Origin: Bos javanicus | Taxonomy: Eukaryota; Chordata; Mammalia; Artiodactyla; Bovidae | Direction of reading: 5' to 3' | Assembly (NCBI RefSeq): GCF_032452875.1 | Contig: NW_026894335.1 | Location: 62,001-126,000, forward strand | Length of the DNA: 64,000 bases | Part shown: one piece after another, positions 1-11,980 of the stretch | How positions within the stretch are numbered: the stretch's first letter is position 1 | How the letters are laid out: the number at the start of each line of letters is the position of its first letter | The notes under the pieces: model-generated | Seen by the model: the letters and a program-made list of their open reading frames with translations, nothing else | Databases searched by the model: none | What the model was told of the DNA's origin: nothing | Translations under genes and position numbers: made by a program

Positions 1-545
1 GCTATCATGCACTGATCACGTGGCTGATCATACACTGCTCACGTAACTGATCATGCACTGATCACGTAATTGATCATGCACTGATCATGTGGCTGATCAT
101 TCAATGATCACGTAGCTACCATTGACTGGTCCCGTGAGTGATCATGCACTGATCACGTAATTGATCATTCACTGATCACGTGGCTGATCATGCACTGAAC
201 ACGTGACTGATCAAGCACTGATCACGTGTCTGACCATGCACTGATCACGTGGCTGATCATACACTGCTCACGTAACTGATCATTCACTGATCACGTGGCT
301 GATCATGCACTGAACACGTGACTGTTCATGCACTGATCACGTGACTGATCATGCACTGATCACGTGGCTATCATGCACTGCTCACGTCGCTGATCATGCA
401 GTTATCACGCAGCTACCATGTACTGGTTACATGACTGATCATGCACTGATCACGTAATTGATCATGCACTGATCACCTGGCTTATCATGCATTCATCATG
501 TGACTGATCATGTGCTGGTCATGTTTGGTGTCACACACTGATCAT

Positions 546-785
546 GTGCATCTGGAGGCAATGAACAAAGAGCTGAGTAGGCAGGAATCAGTCAGCAGGC
601 TATAATCATGGAACTCAGCTCTGAGAAATCATGCTGCTCAGCTGGCAATAATCAAGTAGATGAGCAGGCAGGAATTATGCAGCACAGGTGGCAATTGTCA
701 AGGAGATGACAGGCAGGAATCGTACATCTCAGCTGGCAATTGTCAAGCAGATGAGCAGACAGTAATCACGCAGCTCAGCAGGCCC
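546..785 (+). repeat. D block D1 (type II), diverged satellite segment
   Basis: Starts at TGCATCTGGAGGCAAT and ends at CAGCAGGCCCTG. Internally it is a ladder of 45-46-bp units containing CAGCTGGCAAT and TCAAGCAGATGA, that is, two monomers per unit. It carries the type II markers CAGGCTATAATC, AAGTAGATGAG and CACAGGTGGC, and lacks the 4 bp present in type I after GAATCA. It is nearly identical to D4, 5,246 bp downstream. No coding function is apparent. Confidence 0.88.
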
Positions 786-2279
786 TGATCACGTGACTGA
801 GCAGGCACTGTTCACGTCGCTGATCACACACCTATCACGTGAATGATCATGCACGATCACGTGGCTCACATGGACTGATCACGTGATTGCGCATGTACTG
901 CTCTCGTAATTGTATGCATTGCTCACGTGGCTATCATGCACTGATGACGTGGCTGATCATGCACTGATCATGTGACTGATCATGCACTGATCACGTAGCT
1001 ATCTTGCACTGATCACTTGGCTGATCATACACTCATCACGGGACTGATCGTGCACTGATTACGGCGCTATCATGCATTGACTACATGACTCACATGCACT
1101 GATCACGTGGATGATCATGCACTGATCACGTGACTGACCATGCACTGATCAAGTGACTGATCATGCACTACTCACGTTGCTGATCATTCAATGATCACGT
1201 AGCTACCATGTACTGGTCACGTGACTGATCATGCACTGATCACGTAATTGATCTTGCACTGGTCATGTGGCTGATCATGTACTGATCACGTGGCTATCAT
1301 GCACTGAGCACTTGGCTGGTTATATTGATCACGTGCCTCATCATGCACTGATCACGTGGCTGATCATGCACTGATCACGTGACTGATCATGCACTGATCA
1401 TCTGTCTATCATGCACTGATCACGTGGCTATCATGCACAGATTACGTGGCTGATCATGCAATGATCACATAGCTACCATGTACTGGTCACGTGACTGATC
1501 ATGCACTGATTACGTGACTAATCATGCACAGATCACGTGACTGATCATGCACTGTTCACGAGACTCATCATGCACTGATCACGTGGATATCATGCACTGA
1601 TCACGTGTTTTATCATACACTGTTCATGTGTCTGACCATGCACTGCTCACGTGGCTGATCATACACTGTTCACATAACTGATCATGCACTGATCACGTGG
1701 ATATCATGCACTGATCACGTGTTTTATCATACACTGTTCACGTGCCTGGTCATGCACTGATCACGTGGCTGATCAGGCACTGATCACGTGACTGATCACG
1801 CACTGATCTCGTGTCTGATCATGCACTGATCACGTGGCTATCATGCACTGCTCACGTGGCTGATCATGCAATAATCACGTAGCTACCATGTACTGGTAAC
1901 ATGACTGATCATGCACTGGTTACGTGGCTGATCATGCACTGATCACGTGACTAACCATGCACTGATCACGTGGCTGATCAAGCACTGATCACGTGGCTGA
2001 TCAAGCACTGATCACGTGACTGATCATGCACTGATCACGTGACTGATCATGCACTGATCACGTGGCTATCATGCACTGATATCATGCACTGGTCACGTGG
2101 CTGATCACACACTGATCACGTGACTGATCATGCACTGATCACGTGGCTATCATGCACTGATCACGTGGCTGATCATGCACTGATCACGTAGCTACCATGC
2201 ACTGATCACGTGACTGATCATGCACTGATCACGTGGCTGATCATGCACTGATCACGTGACTGATCATGCACTGATCACG

Positions 2280-2520
2280 TGATCATGCACTGATCACGTG
2301 GCTGATCATGCACTGATCACGTGGCTATCATGCACTGATCACGTGGCTGATCATGCACTGATCACGTGGCTATCATGCACTGATCACGTGACTGATCATG
2401 CACTGATCACGTGGCTATCATGCACTGATCACGTGGCTGATCATGCACTGATCACGCAGCTATCATGCACTGATCACGTGACTGATCATGCACTGATCAC
2501 GTGGCTGATCATGCACTGAT
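2280..2520 (+). repeat. 45-bp monomer dimers that stay in frame (not a gene)
   Basis: Alternating 23- and 22-bp monomers make a 45-bp dimer. It is divisible by three, so one frame stays open from 2,298 to 2,519 and reads as a 15-residue repeat. There is no other sign of coding, and similar stretches close whenever two 23-bp monomers fall together. Confidence 0.8.
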
Positions 2521-3050
2521 CACGTGACTGATCATGCACTGATCACGTAACTGATCATGCACTGATCACGTGACTGATCATGCACTGATCACGTGACTGA
2601 TCATGCACTGATCACGTGGCTGATCATGCACTGATCACGTAACTGATCATGCACTGATCACGTGGCTGATCATGCAATGATCATGTAGCTACCAAGTACT
2701 GGTCACGTGACTGATCATGCACTGATCACGTAATTGATCATGCACTGATCACGTGACTGATCATGCACTGATCACGTAACTGATCATGCACTGATCACGT
2801 GACTGATCATGCACTGATCACGTGGCTATCATGCACTGATCACGTGGCTGGACATGCACTGATCACGTGCCTGATCATGCACTGATCACGTGGCTGATCA
2901 TGCACTGATCACGTGGCTATCATGCACTGATCACATGACTGATCATGCACTGATCACGTACTGATCATGCACTGATCACGTGGCTGATCATGCACTGATC
3001 ATGTGACTGATCATGTGCTGATCATGTTTGGTGTCATACACTGATCATGT

Positions 3051-3288
3051 GCCTCTGGAGGCAATGAACAAAGAGCTGAGTAGGCACGAATCAGTCAGCA
3101 GGCAATAATCATGGAACTCAGCTGTGAGAAATCATGCTGCTCAGCTGGCAATAATCAAGCAGCTGAGCAGGCAGGAATTACGCAGCACAGCTGGCAATTG
3201 TCAAGCAGATGACAGGCAGGAATCGTGCAGCTCAGCTGGCAATTGTCAAGCAGATGAGCAGACAGTAATCACGCAGCTCAGCAGGCCC
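3051..3288 (+). repeat. D block D2 (intermediate type)
   Basis: Same 45-46-bp ladder as the other D blocks, from GCCTCTGGAGGCAAT to CAGCAGGCCCTG. It has the type II 4-bp deletion (GAATCAGTCAGC) but type I markers elsewhere (CAGGCAATAATC, AAGCAGCTGAG). This makes it a mosaic of the two subfamilies. Confidence 0.88.
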
Positions 3289-4854
3289 TGATCACGTGAC
3301 TGAGCATGCACTGTTCACGTGGCTGATCACACACTGATCACGTGACTGATCATGCACTGATCACGTGGCTATCATGCACTGATCACGTGACTGATCATGC
3401 ACTGATCACGTAATTGTCATGCACTGATCACGTGGCTATCATGCACTGATCACGTGGCTGATCATGCACTGATCACGTGACTGATCATGCACTGATCACG
3501 TAGCTATCATGCACTGATCACGTGGCTGATCATACACTGATCACGTGACTGATCATGCACTGATCACGGGCTATCATGCACTGATCACATGACTGATCAT
3601 GCACTGATCACGTGGATGATCATGCACTGATCACGTGACTGATCATGCACTGATCACGTGACTGATCATGCACTGATCACGTGACTGATCATGCACTGAT
3701 CAGTGGCTATCATGCACTGATCACGTGGCTGATCATGCACTGATCACGTGACTGATCATGCACTGATCACGTGACTGATCATGCACTGATCACGTGGCTG
3801 ATCATGCACTGATCACGTGACTGATCATGCACTGATCACGTGACTGATCATGCACTGATCACGTGGCTATCATGCACTGATCACGTGGCTACCATGCACT
3901 GATCACGTGGATATCATGCACTGATCACGTGGCTGATCACACACGAATCACGTGACTGATCATGCACTGATCACGTGGCTATCATGCACTGATCACGTGG
4001 CTATCATGCACTGATCACGTGGCTGATCATGCACTGATCACGTAGCTACCATGTACTGGTCACGTGACTGATCATGCACTGATCACGTGATTGATCATGC
4101 ACTGATCACGTGGCTGATCATGCACTGATCACGTGGCATCATGCACTGATCACGTGGCTGATCATGCAATGATCACGCAGCTACCATGTGCTGATCACGT
4201 GACTGATCATGCACTGATCACGTAATTGATCATGCACTGATCACGTGGCTGATCATGCACTGATCACGTGGCATCATGCACTGATCACGTGGCTGATCAT
4301 GCACTGATCACGCAGCTATCATGCACTGGTCACGTGACTGATCATGCACTGATCACGTAATTGATCATGCACTGATCACGTGGCTGATCATGCACTGATC
4401 ACGTGACTGATCATGCACTGATCACGTGGCTATCATGCACTATCACGTGGCTGATCATGCAATGATCACGTAGCTACCATGTACTGGTCACGTGACTGAT
4501 CATGCACTGATCACGTGACTGATCATGCACTGATCACGTGGCTATCATGCACTGATCACGTGGCTGATCATGCACTGATCACGTGCCTGATCATGCACTG
4601 ATCACGTGACTGATCATGCACTGATCACGTGGCAATCATGCACTGATCACTGGCTGATCATGCACTGATCACGTGGCTGATCATGCACTGATCACGTGGC
4701 TATCATGCACTGATCACGTGGCTGATCATGCACTGATACCGTGACTGAGCATGGACTGATCACATGACTATCATGTAGTGATCACGTGACTTAATGGCAC
4801 TGATCATGTGACTGATCATGCGCTGATCATGTTTGCTATCATACACTGATCATG

Positions 4855-5098
4855 TGCCTCTGGAGGCAATAAACAAAGAGCTGAGTAGGCATGAATCAAA
4901 CAGTCAGCAGGCAATAATCATGGAACTCAGCTGTGAGGAATCATGCTGCTCAGCTGGCAATAATCAAGCAGCTGAGCAGGCAGGAATTACGCAGCACAGC
5001 TGGCAATTGTCAAGCAGATGACAGGCAGGAATCATGCAGCTCAGCTGGCAATTGTCAAGCAGATGAGCAGACAGTAATCACGCAGCTCAGCAGGCCCT
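4855..5098 (+). repeat. D block D3 (type I), empty-site allele of the LTR insertion
   Basis: Type I block with GAATCAAACAGTCAGC. Its left edge CATGTGCCTCTGGAGG is the uninterrupted form of the sequence that the PBS-LTR insert splits in the HOR units. D3 and about 120 bp upstream (4,731-4,854) are a near-exact inverted copy of 45,752-46,120 and 57,204-57,570. An open frame at 4,833-5,021 crosses the array/D boundary and I regard it as chance. Confidence 0.9.
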
Positions 5099-5791
5099 GA
5101 TCACGTGACTGAGCATGCACTGTTCACGTGGCTGATCATACACTGATCACGTGATTGATCATGCACTGATCACTGGATATCATGCACTGATCACGTGGCT
5201 GATCATACACTGATCACGTGTCTGACCATGCACTGATCACGTGGCTGATCATACACTGCTCACGTAACTGATCATGCACTGATCACGTAACTGATCATGC
5301 ACTGATCACGTGGCTGATCATGCACTGATCACGTGGCTGATCATGCACTGATCACGTAGCTATCATGCACTGATCACGTGACTGATCATGCACTGATCAC
5401 GTGGCTGATCATGCACTGATCACGTGGCTGATCATGCACTGATCACGTGACTGATCATGCACTGATCACGTGTCTGATCATGCACTGATCACGTGGCTGA
5501 TCATGCACTGATCACGTGACTGATCATGCACTGATCACGTGGCTGATCATGCACTGATCACGTGACTGATCATGCACTGATCACGTGACTGATCATGCAC
5601 TGATCACGTGGCTATCATGCACTGATCACGTGGCTGATCATGCACTGATCACGCAGCTACCATGTACTGGTCACATGACTGATCATGCACTGATCACGTA
5701 ATTGATCATGCACTGATCACGTGGCTTATCATGCATTGATCATGTGACTGATCATGTGCTGATCATGTTGGCTGTCATACACTGATCATGT

Positions 5792-6029
5792 GCATCTGGA
5801 GGCAATGAACAAAGAGCTGAGTAGGCAGGAATCAGTCAGCAGGCTATAATCATGGAACTCAGCTCTGAGAAATCATGCTGCTCAGCTGGCAATAGTCAAG
5901 TAGATGAGCAGGCAGGTATTATGCAGCACAGGTGGCAATTGTCAAGCAGATGACAGGCAGGAATCGTGCAGCTCAGCTGGCAATTGTCAAGCAGATGAGC
6001 AGACAGTAATCACGCAGCTCAGCAGGCCC
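5792..6029 (+). repeat. D block D4 (type II)
   Basis: Near-identical to D1, including the TGCATCTGG start and CAGGCTATAATC. Homology continues for several hundred bp on both sides at a constant offset of 5,245-5,246 bp, so the pair marks a longer duplicated segment. Flanking monomers here are closer to consensus than those around D1. Confidence 0.88.
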
Positions 6030-6919
6030 TGATCACGTGACTGAGCAGGCACTGTTCACGTGGCTGATCACACACTGATCACGTGAATGATCATGCACGA
6101 TCACGTGGCTATCATGCACTGATCACGTGATTGATCATGCACTGATCACGTAATTGTATGCACTGATCACGTGGCTATCATGCACTGATCACGTGGCTGA
6201 TCATGCACTGATCATGTGACTGATCATGCACTGATCACGTGGCTATCATGCACTGATCACGTGGCTGATCACACACTGATCACGGGACTGATCATGCACT
6301 GATCACGGCGCTATCATGCATTGACTACATGACTCCACATGCACTGATCACGTGGATGATCATGCACTGATCACGTGACTGATCATGCACTGATCACGTG
6401 ACTGATCATGCACTACTCACGTTGCTGATCATGCAATGATCACGTAGCTATCATGTACTGGTCACGTGACTGATCATGCACTGATCACGTAATTGATCAT
6501 GCACTGATCACGTGGCTGATCATACTGATCACGTGCCTGATCATGCACTGATCACGTGACTGATCATGCACTGATCACGTGGCTATCATGCACTGATCAC
6601 GTGGCTATCATGCACTGATCACGTGGCTGATCATGCAATGATCACGTAGCTACCATGCACTGATCACGTGACTGATCATGCACTGATCACGTGACTGATC
6701 ATGCACTGATCACGTGACTGATCATGCACTGATCACGTGACTGATCATGCACTGATCACGTGGATATCATGCACTGATCACGTGGCTGATCATGCACTGA
6801 TCACGTGTCTGATCATGCACTGATCACGTGGCTGATCATGCACTGATCACGTGACTGATCATGCACTGATCACGTGGATATCATGCACTGATCACGTGGC
6901 TGATCATGCACTGATCACG

Positions 6920-6965
6920 TGGCTGATCACACACCTGTCACGTGACTCATCTGTGCATGCTCAGT
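6920..6965. other. Satellite orientation switch
   Basis: Left of this point monomers read TGCACTGATCACGTG; right of it they read the reverse complement, CACGTGATCAGTGCA. The switch centres on the perfect palindrome GTCACGTGAC at 6,937-6,946. The arms match only at monomer level, so this is not a simple fold-back of one sequence. All 36 LTRs lie to the right. Confidence 0.85.
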
Positions 6966-7262
6966 CACGTGATCTGTACTTGATCAGCCACGTGATCAGT
7001 GCCTGCAGAGTCACGTGATCAGGGCCTGCTGAGCTGCGTGATTCTTGCCGGCTCATCTGCATGACAATTGCCATCTGAGCTGCGTGAATCCTGTCTGCTC
7101 ATCTGCTTGACAATTGCCAGCTGAGCTGTGTGATTCCTGCCTGGTCACGTGCTTGGTTATTGCCAGTTGAGCAGCATGATTCGTCACTGCTGAGCTCCAT
7201 GCTTATTGCCTGCTGATTGCGTGGTTCGTGTCTGCTCAGCTCTTTGAGTATCGCCTCCTGAG

Positions 7263-7883
7263 GTCCCTGTTCGGTCGCCACCTGCCGGGACCAGCCCCAA
7301 CTGATCCAGGGTATTCGAAGGAGAGATGGCCTAGGCGACTATTTATATGCTAATCAGAGATGTCAAGAATAATAGTATGAGGAGAGCTCAGTAGGAAAAT
7401 TCGGTGGAGAAAAGAGACTGAGTAGCTTGGTTTACGCGGAAGACCAATCAAACTTCAAGACAAGAAGTTTGCACCACTTACGTAGGCCGCAGGCGCCCTC
7501 TCGAATAGCAAAAGGTGCCTCACCCTAGACACCTTCTCGAGTGGGTCTTAGCAGCCCAGGCATAATTAGTAAGCGTGGTGGGTTCCACGCTCCAGATGGA
7601 GACTCAGCTGGAAGTTAAAGGGAAGAATGACAAGGAACTTTATGAATTGGAGCTGTAAGTTAACTCTTTGACAGAGAGAGCGAGATGGTGGTGGGGGACA
7701 GCCCCCAGTGAAATCAGAGGTGAGAGCACAAAGCAATACAATAGGCAGACTCCGGTTTTTTGGGGGGGGAGATGCTCGAGAATATCCGGGTGGACTCCTG
7801 AGGCTCGATCCCGCATTTGCGTATGCCGAGCCTCCTTCCTCATGACCTTTGTCCAGAGTGGAATGCCTCCCCGGCTCCCGGCA
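7263..7883 (-). mobile_element. PBS-LTR copy 1 (edge copy)
   Basis: LTR proper 7,283-7,883, with D block at 7,020-7,262. As the copy nearest the orientation switch it is among the most diverged: one G is lost in the terminal GGGG run, with further changes at AGCAAAAGG, TTCCACGCTCC and AATACAATAGG. Its T/G tract is T6G8. The following tail is the short S type (412 bp). Confidence 0.95.
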
Positions 7884-8295
7884 CATGATCAGTGCATGCT
7901 CAGTCACGATATCAGTGCCTGCTCAGCCACGTGATCACTGACGGCACAGTCACGTGATCAGCGCCTCTCAGTAACGTGATCACCGTATGATAAACACGTG
8001 ATCACCGTATGATAACACGTGATCAGTGAACGACCAGCCACGTGATCACTGCATGCGAGGTCAGGTGGTCAGTTCCTGATCAGCCACCTGATCAGTGCGT
8101 GCACAGTCCCCTGATCATCGCCTGTCAGTCACTGATCACTGACTGATAAACACGTGATCAGTGCCCGATCAGCCACGTCATCAGTGCATGCGCAGTCACG
8201 TGATCAGTGCATGATAGCCACGTGATCAGTGCATGCTCAGTCACGTGATCTGGACTTGATCAGCCACGTGATCAGTGCCTGCAGAGTCACGTGAT
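7884..8295 (-). repeat. S-type (short) monomer tail of unit 1
   Basis: The tail is 412 bp instead of 548 bp, a loss of about six monomers. It has a duplicated CACCGTATGATAA step and the linked markers GCGAGGTCAGG and, in the next D block, GCCATCTGAG. The same linked set recurs after LTR copies 13 and 18 and partly after 8. Confidence 0.85.
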
Positions 8296-8538
8296 CAGGG
8301 CCTGCTGAGCTGCGTGATTCCTGCCGGCTCATCTGCATGACAATTGCCATCTGAGCTGCGTGATTCCTGTCGGCTCATCTGCTTGACAATTGCCAGCTGA
8401 GCTGCGTGATTCCTGCCTGGTCACGTGCTTGGTTATTGCCAGTTGAGCAGCATGATTCGTCACTGCTGAGCTCCATGCTTATTGCCTGCTGATTGCGTGG
8501 TTCGTGTCTGCTCAGCTCTTTGAGTATCGCCTCCTGAG

Positions 8539-9160
8539 GTCCCTGTTCGGTCGCCACCTGCCGGGGACCAGCCCCAACTGATCCAGGGTATTCGAAGGAG
8601 AGATGGCCTAGGCGACTATTTATATGCTAATCAGAGATGTCAAGAATAATAGTATGAGGAGAGCTCAGTAGGAAAATTCGGTGGAGAAAAGAGACTGAGT
8701 AGCTTGGTTTACGCGGAAGACCAATCAAACTTCAAGACAAGAAGTTTGCACCACTTACGTAGGCCGCAGGCCCCCTCTCGAATAGCGAAAGGTGCCTCAC
8801 CCTAGACACCTTCTCGAGTGGGTCTTAGCAGCCCAGGCATAATTAGGAAGCGTGGTGGGTTCCGCGCTCCAGATGGAGACTCAGCTGGAAGTTAAAGGGA
8901 AGAATGACAAGGAACTTTATGAATTGGAGCTCTAAGTTAACTCTTTGACAGAGATAGCGAGATGGTGGTGGGGGACAGCCCCCAGTGAAATCAGAGGTGA
9001 GAGCACAAAGCAATACAGTAGGCAGACTCTGGTTTTTTTGGGGGGGAGATGCTCGAGAATATCCGGGTGGACTCCTGAGGCTCGATCCCGCATTTGCGTA
9101 TGCCGAGCCTCCTTCCTCATGACCTTTGTCCAGAGTGGAATGCCTCCCCGGCTCCCGGCA
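8539..9160 (-). mobile_element. PBS-LTR copy 2
   Basis: LTR proper 8,559-9,160 (602 bp), D block 8,296-8,538. T/G tract T7G7 after ACTCTGG. Private changes are GCAGGCCCCCTC, ATTAGGAAGCG and GAGATAGCG. It shares GAGCTCTAAG with copy 5. Confidence 0.95.
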
Positions 9161-9951
9161 CATGATCAGTGCATGCTCAGTCACGATATCAGTGCCTGCT
9201 CAGCCACGTGATCACTGACGGCACAGTCACGTGATCAGCGCCTCTCAGTCACGTGATCACCGTATGATAAACACGTGATCAGTGAACGACCAGCCACGTG
9301 ATCACTGCATGCGCGGTCAGGTGGTCAGTTCCTGATCAGCCACCTGATCAGTGCGTGCACAGTCCACTGATCAGCGCCTGTCAGTCACTGATCACTGCCT
9401 GATAAACACGTGATCAGTGCCCGAACAGCCACGTCATCAGTGCATGCGCAGTCACGTGATCAGTGCATGATAGCCACGTGATCAGTGCGTGCACAGTCCC
9501 ATGATCAGCGCCTGTCAGTCACTGATCATTGCCTGATAAACACGTGATCAGTGCATGATGAGACATGTGATCAGTGCCTGATCAGCCACGTCATCAGTGC
9601 ATGCGCAGTCACGTCATCAGTGCATGATAGCCACGTGATCAGTGCATGCTTAGTCACGTGATCTGGACTTGATCAGCCACGGGATCAGTGCCTGCAGAGT
9701 CACGTGATCAGGGCCTGCTGAGCTGCGTGATTCCTGCCGGCTCATCTGCATGACAATTGCCATCTGAGCTGCGTGATTCCTGTCGGCTCATCTGCTTGAC
9801 AATTGCCAGCTGAGCTGCGTGATTCCTGCCTGGTCCCGTGCTTGATTATTGCCAGTTGAGCAGCATGATTCGTCACTGCTGAGCTCCATGCTTATTGCCT
9901 GCTGATTGCGTGGTTCGTGTCTGCTCAGCTCTTTGAGTATCGCCTCCTGAG

Positions 9952-10570
9952 GTCCCTGTTCGGTCGCCACCTGCCGGGGACCAGCCCCAACTGATCCAGG
10001 GTATTCGAAGGAGAGATGGCCTAGGTGACTATTTATATGCTAATCAGAGATGTCAAGAATAATAGTATGAGGAGAGCTCAGTAGGAAAATTCGGTGGAGA
10101 AAAGAGACTGAGTAGCTTGGTTTACGCGGAAGACCAATCAAACTTCAAGACAAGAAGTTTGCACCACTTACGTAGGCCGCAGGCGCCCTCTCGAATAGCG
10201 AAAGGTGCCTCACCCTAGACACCTTCTCGAGTGGGTCTTAGCAGCCCAGGCATAATTAGTAAGTGTGGTGGGTTCCGCGCTCCAGATGGAGACTCAGCTG
10301 AAAGTTAAAGGGAAGAATGACAAGGAACTTTATGAATTGGAGCTGTAAGTTAACTCTTTGACAGAGAGAGCGAGATGGTGGTGGGGGACAGCCCCCAGTG
10401 AAATCAGAGGTGAGAGCACAAAGCAATACAGTAGGCAGACTCCGGTTTTTTGGGGGAGATGCTCGAGAATATCCGGGTGGACTCCTGAGGCTCGATCCCG
10501 CATTTGCGTATGCCGAGCCACCTTCCTCATGACCTTTGTCCAGAGTGGAATGCCTCCCCGGCTCCCGGCA
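9952..10570 (-). mobile_element. PBS-LTR copy 3
   Basis: LTR proper 9,972-10,570 (599 bp), D block 9,709-9,951. T/G tract T6G5. Private changes are CTAGGTGACT, TAAGTGTGG and CAGCTGAAAG. GAGCCACCTTCC is shared with copies 6 and 7. Confidence 0.95.
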
Positions 10571-11359
10571 CATGATCAGTGCATGCTCAGTCACGATATC
10601 AGTGCCTGCTCAGCCACGTGATCACTGAGGGCACAGTCACGTGATCAGCGCCTCTCAGTCCCGTGATCACCGTATGATAAACACGTGATCAGTGAACGAC
10701 CAGCCACGTGATCACTGCATGCACGGTCAGGTGGTCAGTTCCTGATCAGCCACCTGATCAGTGCGTGCACAGTCCCCTGATCAGCGCCTGTCAGTCACTG
10801 ATCACTGCCTGATAAACACGTGATCAGTGCCCGAACAGCCACGTCATCAGTGCATGCGCAGCCACGTGATCAGTGCATGATAGTCACGTGATCAGTGCAT
10901 GATAGCCACGTGATCAGTGCCTGTCAGTCACTGATCATTGCCTGATCAGTCACTGATCAGTGCATGATGAGCACGTGATCAGTGCCCGATCAGCCACGTC
11001 ATCAGTGCATGCGCAGTCACGTCATCAGTGCATGATAGCCACGTGATCAGTGCATGCTCAGTCACGTGATCTGGACTTGATCAGCCACGTGATCAGTGCC
11101 TGCAGAGTCACGTGATCAGGGCCTGCTGAGCTGCGTGATTCCTGCCGGCTCATCTGCATGACAATTGCCAGCTGAGCGGCGTGATTCCTGTCGGCTCATC
11201 TGCTTGACAATTGCCAGCTGAGCTGCGTGATTCCTGCCTGGTCACGTGCTTGATTATTGCCAGTTGAGCAGCATGATTCGTCACTGCTGAGCTCCATGCT
11301 TATTGCCTGCTGATTGCGTGGTTCGTGGCTGCTCAGCTCTTTGAGTATTGCCTCCTGAG

Positions 11360-11980
11360 GTCCCTGTTCGGTCGCCACCTGCCGGGGACCAGCCCCAACT
11401 GATCCAGGGTATTCGAAGGAGAGATGGCCTAGGCGACTATTTATATGCTAATCAGAGATGTCAAGAATAATAGTATGAGGAGAGCTCAGTAGGAAAATTC
11501 GGTGGAGAAAAGAGACTGAGTAGCTTGGTTTACGCGGAAGACCAATCAAACTTCAAGACAAGAAGTTTGCACCACTTATGTAGGCCGCAGGCGCCCTCTC
11601 GAATAGCGAAAGGTGCCTCACCCTAGACACCTTCTCGAGTGGGTCTTAGCAGCCCAGGCATAATTAGTAAGCGTGGTGGGTTCCGCGCTCCAGATTGAGA
11701 CTCAGCTGGAAGTTAAAGGGAAGAATGACAAGGAACTTTATGAATTGGAGCTGTAAGTTAACTCTTTGACAGAGAGAGCGAGATGGTGGTGGGGGACAGC
11801 CCCCAGTGAAATCAGAGGTGAGAGCACAAAGCAATACAGTAGGCAGACTCCGGTTTTTTTGGGGGGAGATGCTCGAGAATATCCGGGTGGACACCTGAGG
11901 CTCGATCCCGCATTTGCGTATGCCGAGCCTCCTTCCTCATGACCTTTGTCCAGAGTGGAATGCCTCCCCGGCTCCCGGCA
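11360..11980 (-). mobile_element. PBS-LTR copy 4
   Basis: LTR proper 11,380-11,980 (601 bp), D block 11,117-11,359. T/G tract T7G6. CTTATGTAGG replaces CTTACGTAGG. CCAGATTGAGAC is shared with copy 7, GGACACCTGAGG with copy 5, and the D-block variant TTCGTGGCTGC with units 5 and 8. Confidence 0.95.

Larger units (their letters stand above)
1..6936 (+). repeat. LTR-free 23-bp satellite array, plus orientation
   Basis: Tandem 22-23-bp monomers with core TGCACTGATCACGTG followed by GCTGATCA (23-bp form) or GCTATCA (22-bp form). Recurrent variants are GTAGCTACCATGTACTGGTCACGTG, seen in pieces near 1,196, 1,470, 2,690, 4,040, 4,470 and 6,440, and CACGTAATTGATC. Four D blocks interrupt the array. 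Monomers in the first ~2 kb carry many private substitutions, whereas 2,000-4,700 is close to consensus. No LTR occurs here. Period and GATC density recall the bovine 1.706 satellite (recall, not a search). Confidence 0.93.

Noticed and set aside
2298..2519. A 73-codon open frame with a perfect 15-residue repeat
   Set aside because: Arises from 23+22-bp monomer pairs making 45 bp. No initiation context, and neighbouring arrays of the same monomers are closed.
1..6936. CRISPR array (short repeats at regular spacing)
   Set aside because: Repeats are contiguous with no unique spacers, no leader or cas genes, and the setting is a eukaryotic satellite.
6920..6965. Hairpin (fold-back) assembly artefact at the orientation switch
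   Set aside because: Arms on the two sides are not near-identical reverse complements and one side lacks LTR units entirely. Not excluded without reads, so kept as a test in the findings.
7566..7907. Open frames of 88-113 codons across the LTR, repeated in many units on both strands
   Set aside because: They start in satellite sequence, run through U3 in more than one frame, overlap on opposite strands and switch frame with the T/G tract length. No recognisable domain; repetition reflects the HOR, not selection.
8375..8557. A 60-codon open frame over PBS and D block, conserved in almost every unit
   Set aside because: It starts at a GTG inside the PBS spacer and translates the 46-bp D ladder. 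Conservation is explained by array homogenisation, since flanking non-coding bases are equally conserved.
9051..9068. CENP-B box candidate in the LTR (CTCGAGAATATCCGGGT)
   Set aside because: The TCG and CGGG halves are present, but the spacing is one base too long and the TTCG half lacks a T, so it does not fit NTTCGNNNNANNCGGGN.
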